The notes under the pieces were generated by a model, which saw only the letters and a program-made list of their open reading frames with translations, was not told the origin of the DNA and made no database searches. 64,000 nucleotides of DNA from the NCBI GenBank assembly GCA_934675575.1, contig CAKUQQ010000004.1, positions 62,001 to 126,000 of the forward strand. Reading direction: 5' to 3'. Within the stretch, counting starts at the first letter, position 1. The number at the start of each line of letters is the position of its first letter. Below are positions 1 to 8,116 of this stretch, piece after piece. Both the position numbers and the translations under genes were made by a program. This DNA is from an uncultured Muribaculaceae bacterium (GTDB taxonomy: Bacteria > Bacteroidota > Bacteroidia > Bacteroidales > Muribaculaceae).

Positions 1-1575
1 GGCCGCAATTATCCCGATGCACGCGCCAAGCTTTTCCGCAAGCTCAATGAGGGCGTGGCGTGGTGGAACTACACCGGGCACGCAAGCCCTAACCTGTGGA
101 CTGCCGACGGACTGCTTACCAGCACCGACATCAACACAAACATGTTCTATAGCCACCAGCCAATTCTCTACGCCGCCACTTGCGAATTCTCGCGCTTCGA
201 CGCCATAGAGCTTTCGGGAGGTGAAAACCTGTTTCTCAACAACCGCGGCGGTGCGATTTCCGTAATCTGCCCGGCAAGACTCGTGTTTATTCCCAACAAC
301 GGCATACTCAACGCCTCTGTGGCAAAATACATTTTCACACGCGATGACCAAGGTCTGCCACTGCGAATAGGCGACATATTGCGCCGCGGTAAAAACGACA
401 CAGGAAGCGACGACAACAACTCGCGCTACATCTTGTTCGGCGACCCGGCCATGCGCCCGGCCTACCCCACTCGCAAGGTGGAAATTGAAACCATCGACGG
501 CAAAGCCGTTGATGCCGACAACATGCCGGTGTTCAAGGCTCGCCAAACCATCACTTTCACAGGCAATGTGCTCAATGCCAAAGGCACTACCGATACAAAA
601 TTCAACGGTTCCATAATCTCCACCCTCTTTGATTCAGAGCAGACCGTGACCACTCATGGCTATGGCGAGCAAGGCAAGGTGTATTCCTATAACGACCGCC
701 AGAACAAGCTGGCTGTCGCCATCGACTCGGTGGTCAACGGCAAGTTCTCCATCAAGGTGACCATTCCGTCAGAAATTGTTGCCACCTACGACAATTTCAC
801 CCCAGCTCTCATCAGCCTCTATGCCTACAACCCCACCGACAGTTTAGAGGCCATGGGCAGCAACAGCAATTTCTACATCTATGGCTATGACGACGATGTC
901 AAGGCCGACACCATTGGCCCCGACATCAGCTACTTCGGGCTCAATTCCGAATCATTCAAAGACGGCGACAACGTCAACGAGTCGCCTCTGGTGCTGGCCA
1001 CCATAAGCGACGACACCGGCATCAACTTCTCGTCAGGCGGCATAGGCCACGGCATGACCCTCACCCTCGACGACAAGACGTCATACTCCAACGTGTCCAC
1101 CTACTATCAGCCGTCTTACTGCGACAAAGGCTCTGCCGGCACGCTCACCTACGAGTTGAGCAACCTTGCCGAGGGGCAGCACACGCTCAAACTCAAAGTT
1201 TGGGACGTGTATAGCAACTCATCTGAAAAGACAATCTCATTCAATGTGATTAACGGCTTGAAACCCGACATTGTTGACGTTTACAGCGACGCCAACCCTG
1301 CCACCATAGAGGCCAACTTCTATGTGCGTCACAACCGTCCAGACGCCTTGCTCAACGTGACCATCGACGTTTACGACCTCATGGGACGCCCCGTGTGGAG
1401 CACCACCCAGACCGGACGCAGCGACATGTTCACATCGTTCCCCATCACTTGGGATTTGTGCAACAACGGCGGAGCGAGAGTGCAGCGCGGCATCTACATC
1501 TACCGTGCCACAATCTCAACCGACGGCAAGCAACACGCCTCAAAGGCAAAGAAAATCGCCGTGGCTGGCCAGTGA
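1..1575 (+). CDS. PorU-like C25 cysteine peptidase (T9SS sortase family), 5' end missing
   Basis: The open frame runs in from the left edge (frame 1); the GTG at 55 is internal. Known role of PorU: a gingipain-type C25 peptidase on the cell surface that removes the C-terminal sorting domain of T9SS cargo and attaches the cargo to lipopolysaccharide. Visible here are the C25 His in YTGHAS (codon at 79) and the Cys in TCEFSRFD (codon at 181), 34 residues apart as in gingipains, followed by the GDPAMRPAYP stretch typical of PorU and several Ig-like beta domains. The C-terminus (VYDLMGRPVW, then GGARVQRGIYIYRATI) looks like a FlgD-Ig/T9SS sorting domain. About 525 codons are present; full PorU proteins are usually above 1,100 residues. 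A second complete paralogue lies at 3054. Which of the two is the working sortase is not decided by sequence alone. Confidence 0.82.
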   Translation, partial: GRNYPDARAKLFRKLNEGVAWWNYTGHASPNLWTADGLLTSTDINTNMFYSHQPILYAATCEFSRFDAIELSGGENLFLNNRGGAISVICPARLVFIPNNGILNASVAKYIFTRDDQGLPLRIGDILRRGKNDTGSDDNNSRYILFGDPAMRPAYPTRKVEIETIDGKAVDADNMPVFKARQTITFTGNVLNAKGTTDTKFNGSIISTLFDSEQTVTTHGYGEQGKVYSYNDRQNKLAVAIDSVVNGKFSIKVTIPSEIVATYDNFTPALISLYAYNPTDSLEAMGSNSNFYIYGYDDDVKADTIGPDISYFGLNSESFKDGDNVNESPLVLATISDDTGINFSSGGIGHGMTLTLDDKTSYSNVSTYYQPSYCDKGSAGTLTYELSNLAEGQHTLKLKVWDVYSNSSEKTISFNVINGLKPDIVDVYSDANPATIEANFYVRHNRPDALLNVTIDVYDLMGRPVWSTTQTGRSDMFTSFPITWDLCNNGGARVQRGIYIYRATISTDGKQHASKAKKIAVAGQ

Positions 1576-1715
1576 CGATAAATGTCACACCTCCACAACG
1601 CACTCCTCACACCTCACCGTGTGAAGCCTCCGTTTGCCGCCACGACCTGATTTTAGATTTTGATTTTTAAATAAATAGTAGTATATTCGTGGGTTAAATA
1701 AGGAAGATTTGACAA

Positions 1716-2369
1716 ATGAACGATATAAAGACCAATTCAAAAACTTTACTCCCGGAGCCAACTCTCAGGAGACTGCCTTGGTATCTTGCCTACGTTCAGC
1801 TTCTCGACAATCAGCACGTTGAATACGTTTCCTCCACTCAGATTGCTAAAGAAATCAATGTTGACGCATCACAAATTGCCAAAGACTTGTCATTTCTCAA
1901 CATCAAGGGAAAAACAAGAATTGGATATGAGGTCAAGGAATTGACTAAAGAACTGACCGACTTCTTGGGCTTCAAGCACAAGCACACGGCATTCATGATT
2001 GGCGTGGGCAGCTTGGGTGGCGCATTAATTCAAGACACTGGTTTGGCTCACTACGGTCTAAATGTGGTGGCTGGCTTCGATGTCAACCCCAAACTCGTGG
2101 GAACAAACATTAAGGGCATACCCATCTACGACATCAACGATCTGGCACAGCAGCAAAAAAAATACGACGTTTCGATTGCTGTGTTGACAGTCCCGGTTGA
2201 CAACGCACAAAATGCGGCCGACCACGCCATAGCTTGCGGCATAAAGGCGTTGTGGAACTTCACCCCCTATCGCATCAAGGCTCCTGCCGATGTTGTGATT
2301 CAAAACACCTCGATTTATGCGCATTTGGCTGTGATGTATAACCGGCTTGAGACCAACAAGCACAAGTGA
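1716..2369 (+). CDS. rex: Redox-sensing transcriptional repressor Rex
   Basis: A 217-residue protein of normal Rex length. Rex is a dimeric repressor that binds DNA when NAD+ dominates and releases it when NADH rises, controlling fermentation and respiration genes. The N-terminal half (about residues 15-75) is a winged helix containing SSTQIAKEINVDASQIAKDL. The C-terminal half is a Rossmann domain with the NADH-binding GVGSLGGAL motif near residues 96-104, followed by FDVNPKLVG. It starts at the ATG after a purine-rich stretch; the upstream gap contains TATATTCG as a possible -7 box. The FAH-family gene follows after 53 bp. Its target genes cannot be named from this window; no convincing Rex operator was found. 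Confidence 0.95.
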   Translation: MNDIKTNSKTLLPEPTLRRLPWYLAYVQLLDNQHVEYVSSTQIAKEINVDASQIAKDLSFLNIKGKTRIGYEVKELTKELTDFLGFKHKHTAFMIGVGSLGGALIQDTGLAHYGLNVVAGFDVNPKLVGTNIKGIPIYDINDLAQQQKKYDVSIAVLTVPVDNAQNAADHAIACGIKALWNFTPYRIKAPADVVIQNTSIYAHLAVMYNRLETNKHK

Positions 2370-2422
2370 CAGCATTTCACGCATACCGGTCTCTATTTAG
2401 TTTTTAAGGAAAAAATAAGCAA

Positions 2423-3022
2423 GTGAAGATAATTGGAATTAAAAATAACTATGCCAGTGCCCACAAGGCATCACCAAAGGAGAGCACATTTCCCGATGTG
2501 TTCTTTATGGCAGACTCGTCTATTATTAAAACCAACAATCCGTTTTTTCTGCCCGACTTTGCTTCGGAGTTTTCTTTTCACACTGCATTGGTGTTCAGGA
2601 CCTGCCGCCTCGGCAAGTCAATACCGCTGAAGTTTGCCCATCGATACATCGACGCCGTCACCGTGGGTTTTGCCGCCAGTGGCAAAAACTCCCCATTGCT
2701 GCCTGACGACTCTCCGCTGCTTCGCGCGTTCGACGGAGCTGCCATGCTCGGCGACTTCATCAGCATCGATGCGAGTCAGCCGCTCAGCGGCCTCACCGTC
2801 ACTTCTGCCATCAATGGCAACGAAGTGTGCCGCATCACCCCGTCGGGCATGATTAACGACATTTGCGAAGTAGTGCACACCCTGAGCGGCGTCTGCACCA
2901 TCAAAATTGGCGATCTGATATTTGCATGCTTTGGTGAAGAACAACCAAACGCAATCAAAATCGGCGACACTCTCACCGCACAAATCAACGGTGAGGAAAA
3001 ATTAAGAATAAGAATAAAATAA
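2423..3022 (+). CDS. Small FAH-family protein, probably catalytically degenerate
   Basis: A 199-residue protein that starts with GTG; no upstream in-frame ATG is available. The frame FAHRYIDAVTVG, the preceding FFLPDFASEFSF and the following AFDGAAMLGDFI match the short fumarylacetoacetate hydrolase-family proteins of Bacteroidales. In active members the metal is held by an E-x-E pair in the strand after the LPDF region and by an Asp after the DAVTVG segment. Here the corresponding stretches read FHTALVF and GFAASGKN, so the acidic ligands appear to be gone (recalled family alignment, not computed). It lies 31 bp upstream of the complete porU gene, an arrangement I recall from Porphyromonas. 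Likely a pseudoenzyme or a protein with a non-metal role; the function is unknown. Confidence 0.7.
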   Translation: MKIIGIKNNYASAHKASPKESTFPDVFFMADSSIIKTNNPFFLPDFASEFSFHTALVFRTCRLGKSIPLKFAHRYIDAVTVGFAASGKNSPLLPDDSPLLRAFDGAAMLGDFISIDASQPLSGLTVTSAINGNEVCRITPSGMINDICEVVHTLSGVCTIKIGDLIFACFGEEQPNAIKIGDTLTAQINGEEKLRIRIK

Positions 3023-3053
3023 CGACATATAATTCTCTCACAGTTTGTAACCT

Positions 3054-6000
3054 ATGAAGCAGTTTGTATCACGATTACTGGTTTCGGCACTCGTTTGTGT
3101 CACGGCAATTCCCTGCGCTTTGGCATTACCAGCATCTCATTACGCAACATCATCTAAGCTTGCCACAGGCAAGTGGGTCAAGATTCAAATACCGCAGTCT
3201 GGTGTCTATGAGCTGACCTACGACGAATTGAGCAAAATGGGATTTGACAATCCGCAAAACGTGCGCATCTACGGCTCCGGAGGCAACATGCTCAACGAAA
3301 TGCTCGACGGCACTGCCCCCGACGACCTCACCGCCGTGCCAGTGGCGCGCTACGGCAAGAAAATGTGTTTCTATGCCAACGGCCCTGTGGCATTCTCGCT
3401 CATCGACCCCCTGTCCTCTCGTCCGCACTTCAGCCGCATTATCAATGCCTACTCCAACTACGGCTACTATTTTCTCACAGAGTCGTCAGAAAAAGAGCTG
3501 ACCGTGCAAGTGGGCGAATCGGCCAAACCGGCCTCCTACACCCAGCGTCGCAGCAGCCTCAACTTCTTCCGTCACGAGAGCGAGTTGACCTCACTTGGCG
3601 GTTCGGGCAAGGATTTCTTGGGCGAGGACATTTCGTCCAATCCGTTTTCTTTCGGTTTCACGCTGCCCAACCGCACCCCAGGTTCCGACATTTGCGTCAA
3701 CACCCGCGTGGGCGCCAGCGTGTCGGCATCTACCAATCTCGTCACCACAATCAATGGCGACACCGTGCCGTTCACCTCGGCATCATCTAAGATTTATCAG
3801 CCATCGAGCCAGCACAACTACTACAATGCTGCTTCACCAATCGCCCTTTTCTCTGCCGACTCCACAAGCACCAGCGGCACAGTCAGCGTGAGCCTGAAAA
3901 GCGGCAGCACTGTGAAGAGCGCACGACTCGACTATGTGATTCTAACCTACACGCAAGACAACACGCTCAAGGGTCACCCACACGCACAGACTCTTATGGC
4001 TTTCAGCGATTTGACGGCAAGCGACCTCTTGGCGTTTTATGATAACGACCCAACCAACCTCGTGGTGTGGAACATCGACGACACCAAAGCTCCTGTGGCA
4101 TATCAGCCCACAGCCGAGCAAGTCAACGATTCCGTATGGACCACCGATTCCACCTGCGACGTCACACCACGCACCATGTGCGTCATAGCTCCGGCCTATG
4201 CCAAAGCCGCAGCGCAGTTTGTGGCATTCAACCCCAACGACACGCTGATGAAGATTTCTGGCTACACGCAAGTGGATAATCAGAACCTCCACGCCATGCC
4301 CACACCAGAAATGCTTATTATTGCACCTAAAGCCTACATGGAGCAAGCCGCACGCATAGCCAAGTTGCACAGCGACCTCGACGGCATGAAAGTGGCCGTG
4401 GTTGACCAAGACCAGATATTCAACGAGTTCTCTTCGGGCACACCCGATGCCATGGCATATCGCCTGTTCTGCAAAATGCTCTACGACCGCAATAGCGACA
4501 CATTCAAGCACCTGCTCTTGTTTGGCGCCGGCTCCTACGACAACCGCGGCATTACCAGCAACCACGAGAATATGCTGCTCACCTATCAAAGCGACCGAAG
4601 CGACGACGAGGACTACTCCTACACCACCGACGACTTCTTTGGCATTCTCGACGATAACTCCGGAACAAAAATTCCAGCCGAAATGCTCCGCCTTGGCGTG
4701 GGTCGTTTCACATCAAGAAGCGTTGCCGAAGCCAAAAGCGATGTTGACAAGCTTGCCAACTACATGACTAATCCCGACTACGGTGTATGGCGCAACAACA
4801 TTATGCTGAGTGCCGACGAGGGCGACGACGGACTGCACATGTTCCAAGCCGAGGGCACACGCATGCTGCTCGACAACACACTTGCCACCGGCATGCCCAT
4901 CAACCGCGTGTTTGTGTCACAATACCCCAAGGCCATAGAGCCAAGCATCTCGCTTATTTCTCGCCGCACGGCAGCCGAGGCGCGCCGACACATGTCCGAC
5001 TTGTTTAAGCAGGGCCAGTATTTTGCCACCTACATCGGTCATGCCGGCCCCACGACGTTCACCAAAACCGCACATCTCTGGACCTCAAATGAGGTCAATA
5101 CCACCGCCTATACTCATCTGCCCATCATGACCACCGCTTGCTGCGACGTGGCTCGTTTCGACAGCGACTCGCGAGGCATCGCCGACTTGATGTTCCATAA
5201 GAGCGATGGCGGCGCAATAGCACTGCTCACCTCATCACGCCAAGTCTATGCCGAGAGCAACGATGCACTCAACACTGCATTCATCAAGAACATGTTCAGT
5301 TTCGGCACACTTGGTTACATGCCCACACTTGGCTACGCCTACATGAAGGCAAAGCAGTCATTTGGCACGCGCACCAACATCAACAAGCTGTCGTTCCTCC
5401 TTCTCGGCGACCCGGCAATGCGCATCAACTATCCAAAGCCTTATTTCAAGCTCGATGCCATAAACGGCGTTTCTGGCAAGGACGTGGCAGTGTACCCATT
5501 GCAGCAAGTGACAATAACGGCTCATGTCAACAAGAGCGACAACTCCGGCATCGACACCGACTTCAACGGCGAAGCCACACTCACCATACACGACTTGACA
5601 CGCTATTTCAGCCAATTCAAGCAGCAAGTGCAGCTTGAAACCATAACTCGCAATTCATTCTACACGCCCGAAGTGCTCACACAAGTCAGCGGCAAGGTGG
5701 TTAACGGCGTGTTCACCGCCACAGCCACCATACCTCGCTTCACCAAAGCAAGCAACCAGAATGTGACCATGACATTATATGCCCACAAAACCGGCACCGA
5801 CGAAATGGTCAACGGCTCAAGCGGCCGCCTCATAATCATGCCTTTCGACAGCACAACAGTGCAAACCGATTCACAAGCTCCGCAAATCAACAAGTTCTAC
5901 ATCAACGATGAGAGCACTTTCAGTTCCGGCACAGCCATTTCCGGCGCTTCCACTCTCTACATCAATGCTACCGACGACAAAGCCATCAACGTGCAGTCAA

Positions 6001-6521
6001 ACTCCGTGGGTCAAAACATGACACTCACGCTCGACAACGGCAAAGTCACCTACCCCGAAGTGCGCAACTATGTCACCGTCACCAATGGCGGCAAGTCGCT
6101 CGACATTGCATTCCCCATGGGCGAGCTCGACGAAGGCTCACACACGCTCACCTACACCGTGTTCGATGCCGCTGGCAATTCCACAGCCCAAACAATCAAC
6201 TTTATTGTTGCAGCCGCTGCTACCACTCCAGTGCTTAGCGTGAGTGAACTGCCGGCAACCGACCACATCACATTCAACGCAACCAATCTGCCAAACGCAA
6301 GCACCGACATCACACTCAAAGTAACCGATGCTGCCGGTAAACTCATTTGGACAGAAAAGACATCACAATTCCCCTATGTGTGGAACCTGACCGACAGCAC
6401 TGGCAAAAAGCTCCCAGCCGGCCGCTACAATTTCTTTGGCACCGTGGAGTCGGGCAATGCAGCCACAGGCACAGCCATTGGCAACCTCATTGTTATAGAG
6501 CCAACCAAAACGAACAAATAA
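3054..6521 (+). CDS. porU: PorU, type IX secretion C25 peptidase/sortase
   Basis: A complete 1,155-residue protein with a signal peptide (hydrophobic segment to about residue 25, ending ALAL). The N-terminal third is beta-rich. The C25 peptidase domain covers roughly residues 420-790, with YIGHAG (His663) and TTACCDVARFD (Cys697), 34 residues apart. LLGDPAMRINYP follows, then Ig-like domains and a C-terminal FlgD-like fold (AAGKLIW, then LPAGRYNFFG). Role in the family: cleaves cargo sorting domains and attaches cargo to A-LPS at the outer membrane, working with PorV. The position directly behind the FAH-family gene suggests this copy is the positional orthologue of PorU, with the copy at 1-1575 as the paralogue. 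It is followed by a strong terminator. Confidence 0.88.
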   Translation: MKQFVSRLLVSALVCVTAIPCALALPASHYATSSKLATGKWVKIQIPQSGVYELTYDELSKMGFDNPQNVRIYGSGGNMLNEMLDGTAPDDLTAVPVARYGKKMCFYANGPVAFSLIDPLSSRPHFSRIINAYSNYGYYFLTESSEKELTVQVGESAKPASYTQRRSSLNFFRHESELTSLGGSGKDFLGEDISSNPFSFGFTLPNRTPGSDICVNTRVGASVSASTNLVTTINGDTVPFTSASSKIYQPSSQHNYYNAASPIALFSADSTSTSGTVSVSLKSGSTVKSARLDYVILTYTQDNTLKGHPHAQTLMAFSDLTASDLLAFYDNDPTNLVVWNIDDTKAPVAYQPTAEQVNDSVWTTDSTCDVTPRTMCVIAPAYAKAAAQFVAFNPNDTLMKISGYTQVDNQNLHAMPTPEMLIIAPKAYMEQAARIAKLHSDLDGMKVAVVDQDQIFNEFSSGTPDAMAYRLFCKMLYDRNSDTFKHLLLFGAGSYDNRGITSNHENMLLTYQSDRSDDEDYSYTTDDFFGILDDNSGTKIPAEMLRLGVGRFTSRSVAEAKSDVDKLANYMTNPDYGVWRNNIMLSADEGDDGLHMFQAEGTRMLLDNTLATGMPINRVFVSQYPKAIEPSISLISRRTAAEARRHMSDLFKQGQYFATYIGHAGPTTFTKTAHLWTSNEVNTTAYTHLPIMTTACCDVARFDSDSRGIADLMFHKSDGGAIALLTSSRQVYAESNDALNTAFIKNMFSFGTLGYMPTLGYAYMKAKQSFGTRTNINKLSFLLLGDPAMRINYPKPYFKLDAINGVSGKDVAVYPLQQVTITAHVNKSDNSGIDTDFNGEATLTIHDLTRYFSQFKQQVQLETITRNSFYTPEVLTQVSGKVVNGVFTATATIPRFTKASNQNVTMTLYAHKTGTDEMVNGSSGRLIIMPFDSTTVQTDSQAPQINKFYINDESTFSSGTAISGASTLYINATDDKAINVQSNSVGQNMTLTLDNGKVTYPEVRNYVTVTNGGKSLDIAFPMGELDEGSHTLTYTVFDAAGNSTAQTINFIVAAAATTPVLSVSELPATDHITFNATNLPNASTDITLKVTDAAGKLIWTEKTSQFPYVWNLTDSTGKKLPAGRYNFFGTVESGNAATGTAIGNLIVIEPTKTNK

Positions 6522-6566
6522 AAGTGTGGCACGCTCCACAGCGAGCACTCTTTCAATCATAACAAT

Positions 6567-6597
6567 AAAAGCGGACTTTTTAGGTCCGCTTTTATTA
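6567..6597 (+). terminator. Rho-independent terminator after porU
   Basis: A perfect 9-bp stem (AAAGCGGAC at 6568-6576 with GTCCGCTTT at 6584-6592) and a 7-nt loop, followed by a T-rich stretch. It separates porU from the antitoxin gene. Confidence 0.85.
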
Positions 6598-6659
6598 TTT
6601 CTTCCCCTCACCACATCAAAAAAAACGCCAAAATCATATCACAACGCAACTATTTATAT

Positions 6660-6668
6660 TACATTTGC
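6660..6668 (+). promoter_or_regulatory. -7 promoter box of the antitoxin gene
   Basis: TACATTTGC fits the Bacteroidetes consensus TAnnTTTG and lies 29 bp before the ATG at 6697, so the gene has its own promoter downstream of the porU terminator. Confidence 0.6.
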
Positions 6669-6696
6669 ATACGTATTAATAAAAACACAACCGTTT

Positions 6697-6966
6697 ATGA
6701 GTACAGCAATAAAGCCAAAAGCTTCCACATCAATAAGGATTGACGCCGACTTGCTCGACACACTAAAAAGCAATGCTAAAAAAGACAACAGGAGTTTAAG
6801 CAACTATCTCGAAACCATACTTTTTGATGTGGTCAGACGCCCCAACCAAGAAACTCTGGCTGCTATCTCCGAAGCAAAAGAGGGCAAAACATCGGCTGTT
6901 GACATAAATAGCTATGACTCCTTTGTAAAATCAATCTTCAGCGACAATGAAAACAAAGAAGATTGA
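6697..6966 (+). CDS. Orphan ribbon-helix-helix type antitoxin
   Basis: An 89-residue protein. The ATG at 6697 is chosen because the -7 box ends at 6668; a longer reading from 6526 would begin before the promoter. The N-terminal part (STSIRIDADLLDTLKSNAKK, then NRSLSNYLETIL) has the strand-helix-helix pattern of RHH antitoxins. The acidic C-terminal tail (SYDSFVKSIFSDNENKED) is the part that normally wraps the toxin. In Bacteroidales such genes are usually followed, with overlap, by a RelE/YafQ-type toxin. Here only a 33-codon remnant of such a toxin follows (6947-7048), so the antitoxin is probably an orphan that may still repress its own promoter. Confidence 0.75.
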   Translation: MSTAIKPKASTSIRIDADLLDTLKSNAKKDNRSLSNYLETILFDVVRRPNQETLAAISEAKEGKTSAVDINSYDSFVKSIFSDNENKED

Positions 6967-7048
6967 GCAGACCTCCTCATTCAAAAATGCAAGCGGAGAA
7001 GAAGTCATCATGTTATTACGGTTTGGCTCTCATTCCAAACTTTTTTGA
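6947..7048 (+). pseudogene. Remnant of a YafQ/RelE-type toxin with internal deletion
   Basis: An ATG-initiated 33-codon frame that overlaps the antitoxin gene by 20 bp in another frame, as real toxin genes do. Its start, MKTKKIEQTSSFKNASG, resembles a YafQ N-terminus. Its end, MLLRFGSHSKLF, resembles the conserved YafQ C-terminus (LxRxGSHSDLF). The roughly 55-60 residues that normally lie between, including the catalytic part, are missing. I read it as a relic produced by an in-frame deletion; it could not encode an active nuclease. Confidence 0.6.
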
Positions 7049-7133
7049 TTACACATTGCTTTCGCATAAAGCCATATTCCCGATTTTCCACATTATTTTT
7101 TGTGAAATTCATTGCGAGTCTGGCGGAAAGGCT

Positions 7134-7165
7134 TTTGTAATTAGCAAAATATGTTGTAATTTTGC
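7134..7165 (+). promoter_or_regulatory. Promoter of rplU-rpmA
   Basis: TTTG at 7134-7137 and TAATTTTGC at 7157-7165, 19 bp apart: both Bacteroidetes promoter elements at standard spacing. The 5' leader before the rplU ATG is about 75 nt. Confidence 0.75.
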
Positions 7166-7248
7166 AGTTGCATTTCCAATAGGCTCGTTAAGTGCGTTGC
7201 CGCAAGCAATGCCGCCGAATGGTTTAACTTATAATTTACAATTAATTA

Positions 7249-7569
7249 ATGTACGCAATTGTAGAAATCAAAGGACAGCAATTCAAGGCCGAAAATGGCA
7301 AAAAATTGTTCGTTCAGTATCTCGGCGATGAGACAAAAGAGGGCGATACTGTTGAATTCAACAAAGTTCTTCTCATCGACGCCGACGGTGCCGTTACTGT
7401 AGGCGCACCTACCGTTGAAGGTGCAAGAGTGGTTTGCGAGGTTAAAAAGCCTCTCGTAAAAGGTGAGCACGTTATCGTTTTCAAGAAACGTCGTCGCAAA
7501 GACTATCGTCGCTTGAACGGTCACCGTCAGTTGTTCACTGAGGTTGTTATTAAAGAAGTTATTGCTTAA
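7249..7569 (+). CDS. rplU: 50S ribosomal protein L21
   Basis: A 106-residue protein, starting [20 protein letters not shown] and ending with the basic [23 protein letters not shown] region of L21, which binds 23S rRNA in the large subunit. The gene is followed after 22 bp by rpmA, the standard L21-L27 pair, and the two share the promoter at 7134 and the terminator at 7904. The codon choice, with many GTT, GGT and CGT codons, is that of a highly expressed gene and differs from the NNC-rich neighbours. Normal length, no anomalies. Confidence 0.98.
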   Translation: MYAIVEIKGQQFKAENGKKLFVQYLGDETKEGDTVEFNKVLLIDADGAVTVGAPTVEGARVVCEVKKPLVKGEHVIVFKKRRRKDYRRLNGHRQLFTEVVIKEVIA

Positions 7570-7591
7570 CCCCCTAAAATTTTAAAAGATT

Positions 7592-7861
7592 ATGGCACAT
7601 AAGAAAGGTGTAGGTAGTTCTAAGAACGGCCGTGAGTCACACAGCAAGCGACTCGGCGTTAAAATTTTTGGTGGTCAATTCGCTAAAGCCGGCAACATTA
7701 TCCGCCGTCAACGCGGCACTGTGCACCGTCCTGGCGAAAACGTAGGTATGGGCAAAGACCACACTCTTTATGCTTTGGTTGACGGAACTGTTGAGTTCCA
7801 GCACCGCAATGGCAACACTTACATCAACGTAGTGGCTGCCCCCAAAGGCGAAGAGAACTAA
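7592..7861 (+). CDS. rpmA: 50S ribosomal protein L27
   Basis: An 89-residue protein beginning [20 protein letters not shown] and continuing LGVKIFGGQ, the hallmark of L27. Its N-terminal tail reaches the peptidyl-transferase centre. There is no N-terminal extension of the type that needs Prp protease cleavage in Firmicutes. Second gene of the L21-L27 operon. Its codon use is of the highly expressed type. Confidence 0.98.
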   Translation: MAHKKGVGSSKNGRESHSKRLGVKIFGGQFAKAGNIIRRQRGTVHRPGENVGMGKDHTLYALVDGTVEFQHRNGNTYINVVAAPKGEEN

Positions 7862-7903
7862 GACAAGCATCAGCGAAACATCGGTTTCCTGACAAAAAGC
7901 TAC

Positions 7904-7940
7904 AAGAGCAAGGCTTAACAAACGGCCTTGCTCTTTTTGT
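7904..7940 (+). terminator. Terminator of the rplU-rpmA operon
   Basis: A perfect 11-bp stem (7904-7914 with 7925-7935, core GAGCAAGGC/GCCTTGCTC) with a 10-nt loop and a trailing T-run. Confidence 0.9.
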
Positions 7941-8116
7941 GTGTGTTTTTTTTGCGCAGCAGCCCACCACTTTTGTGGAGTTTTAGTGGCTAAAAATTAA
8001 ATAATTATTTATATTTTTGTGGTTTGAAGCCAAATGCAGCTGTGGAGCATAGGCCATGGCGTGCGCAGAGGCTTGCACAAACTTATTTTTCTCTGTTCCA
8101 TTTTAATGTTGATACA

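Noticed and set aside
7109..7125. Rex-like operator (TTGTGAA followed by TTCATTG) upstream of rplU
   Set aside because: The half-sites are too close and the second one deviates; chance match in AT-rich DNA.
6963..7331. 122-codon open frame after the antitoxin
   Set aside because: It runs across the rplU promoter into rplU in a wrong frame and has no start or family features; the toxin remnant at 6947 explains the first part better.
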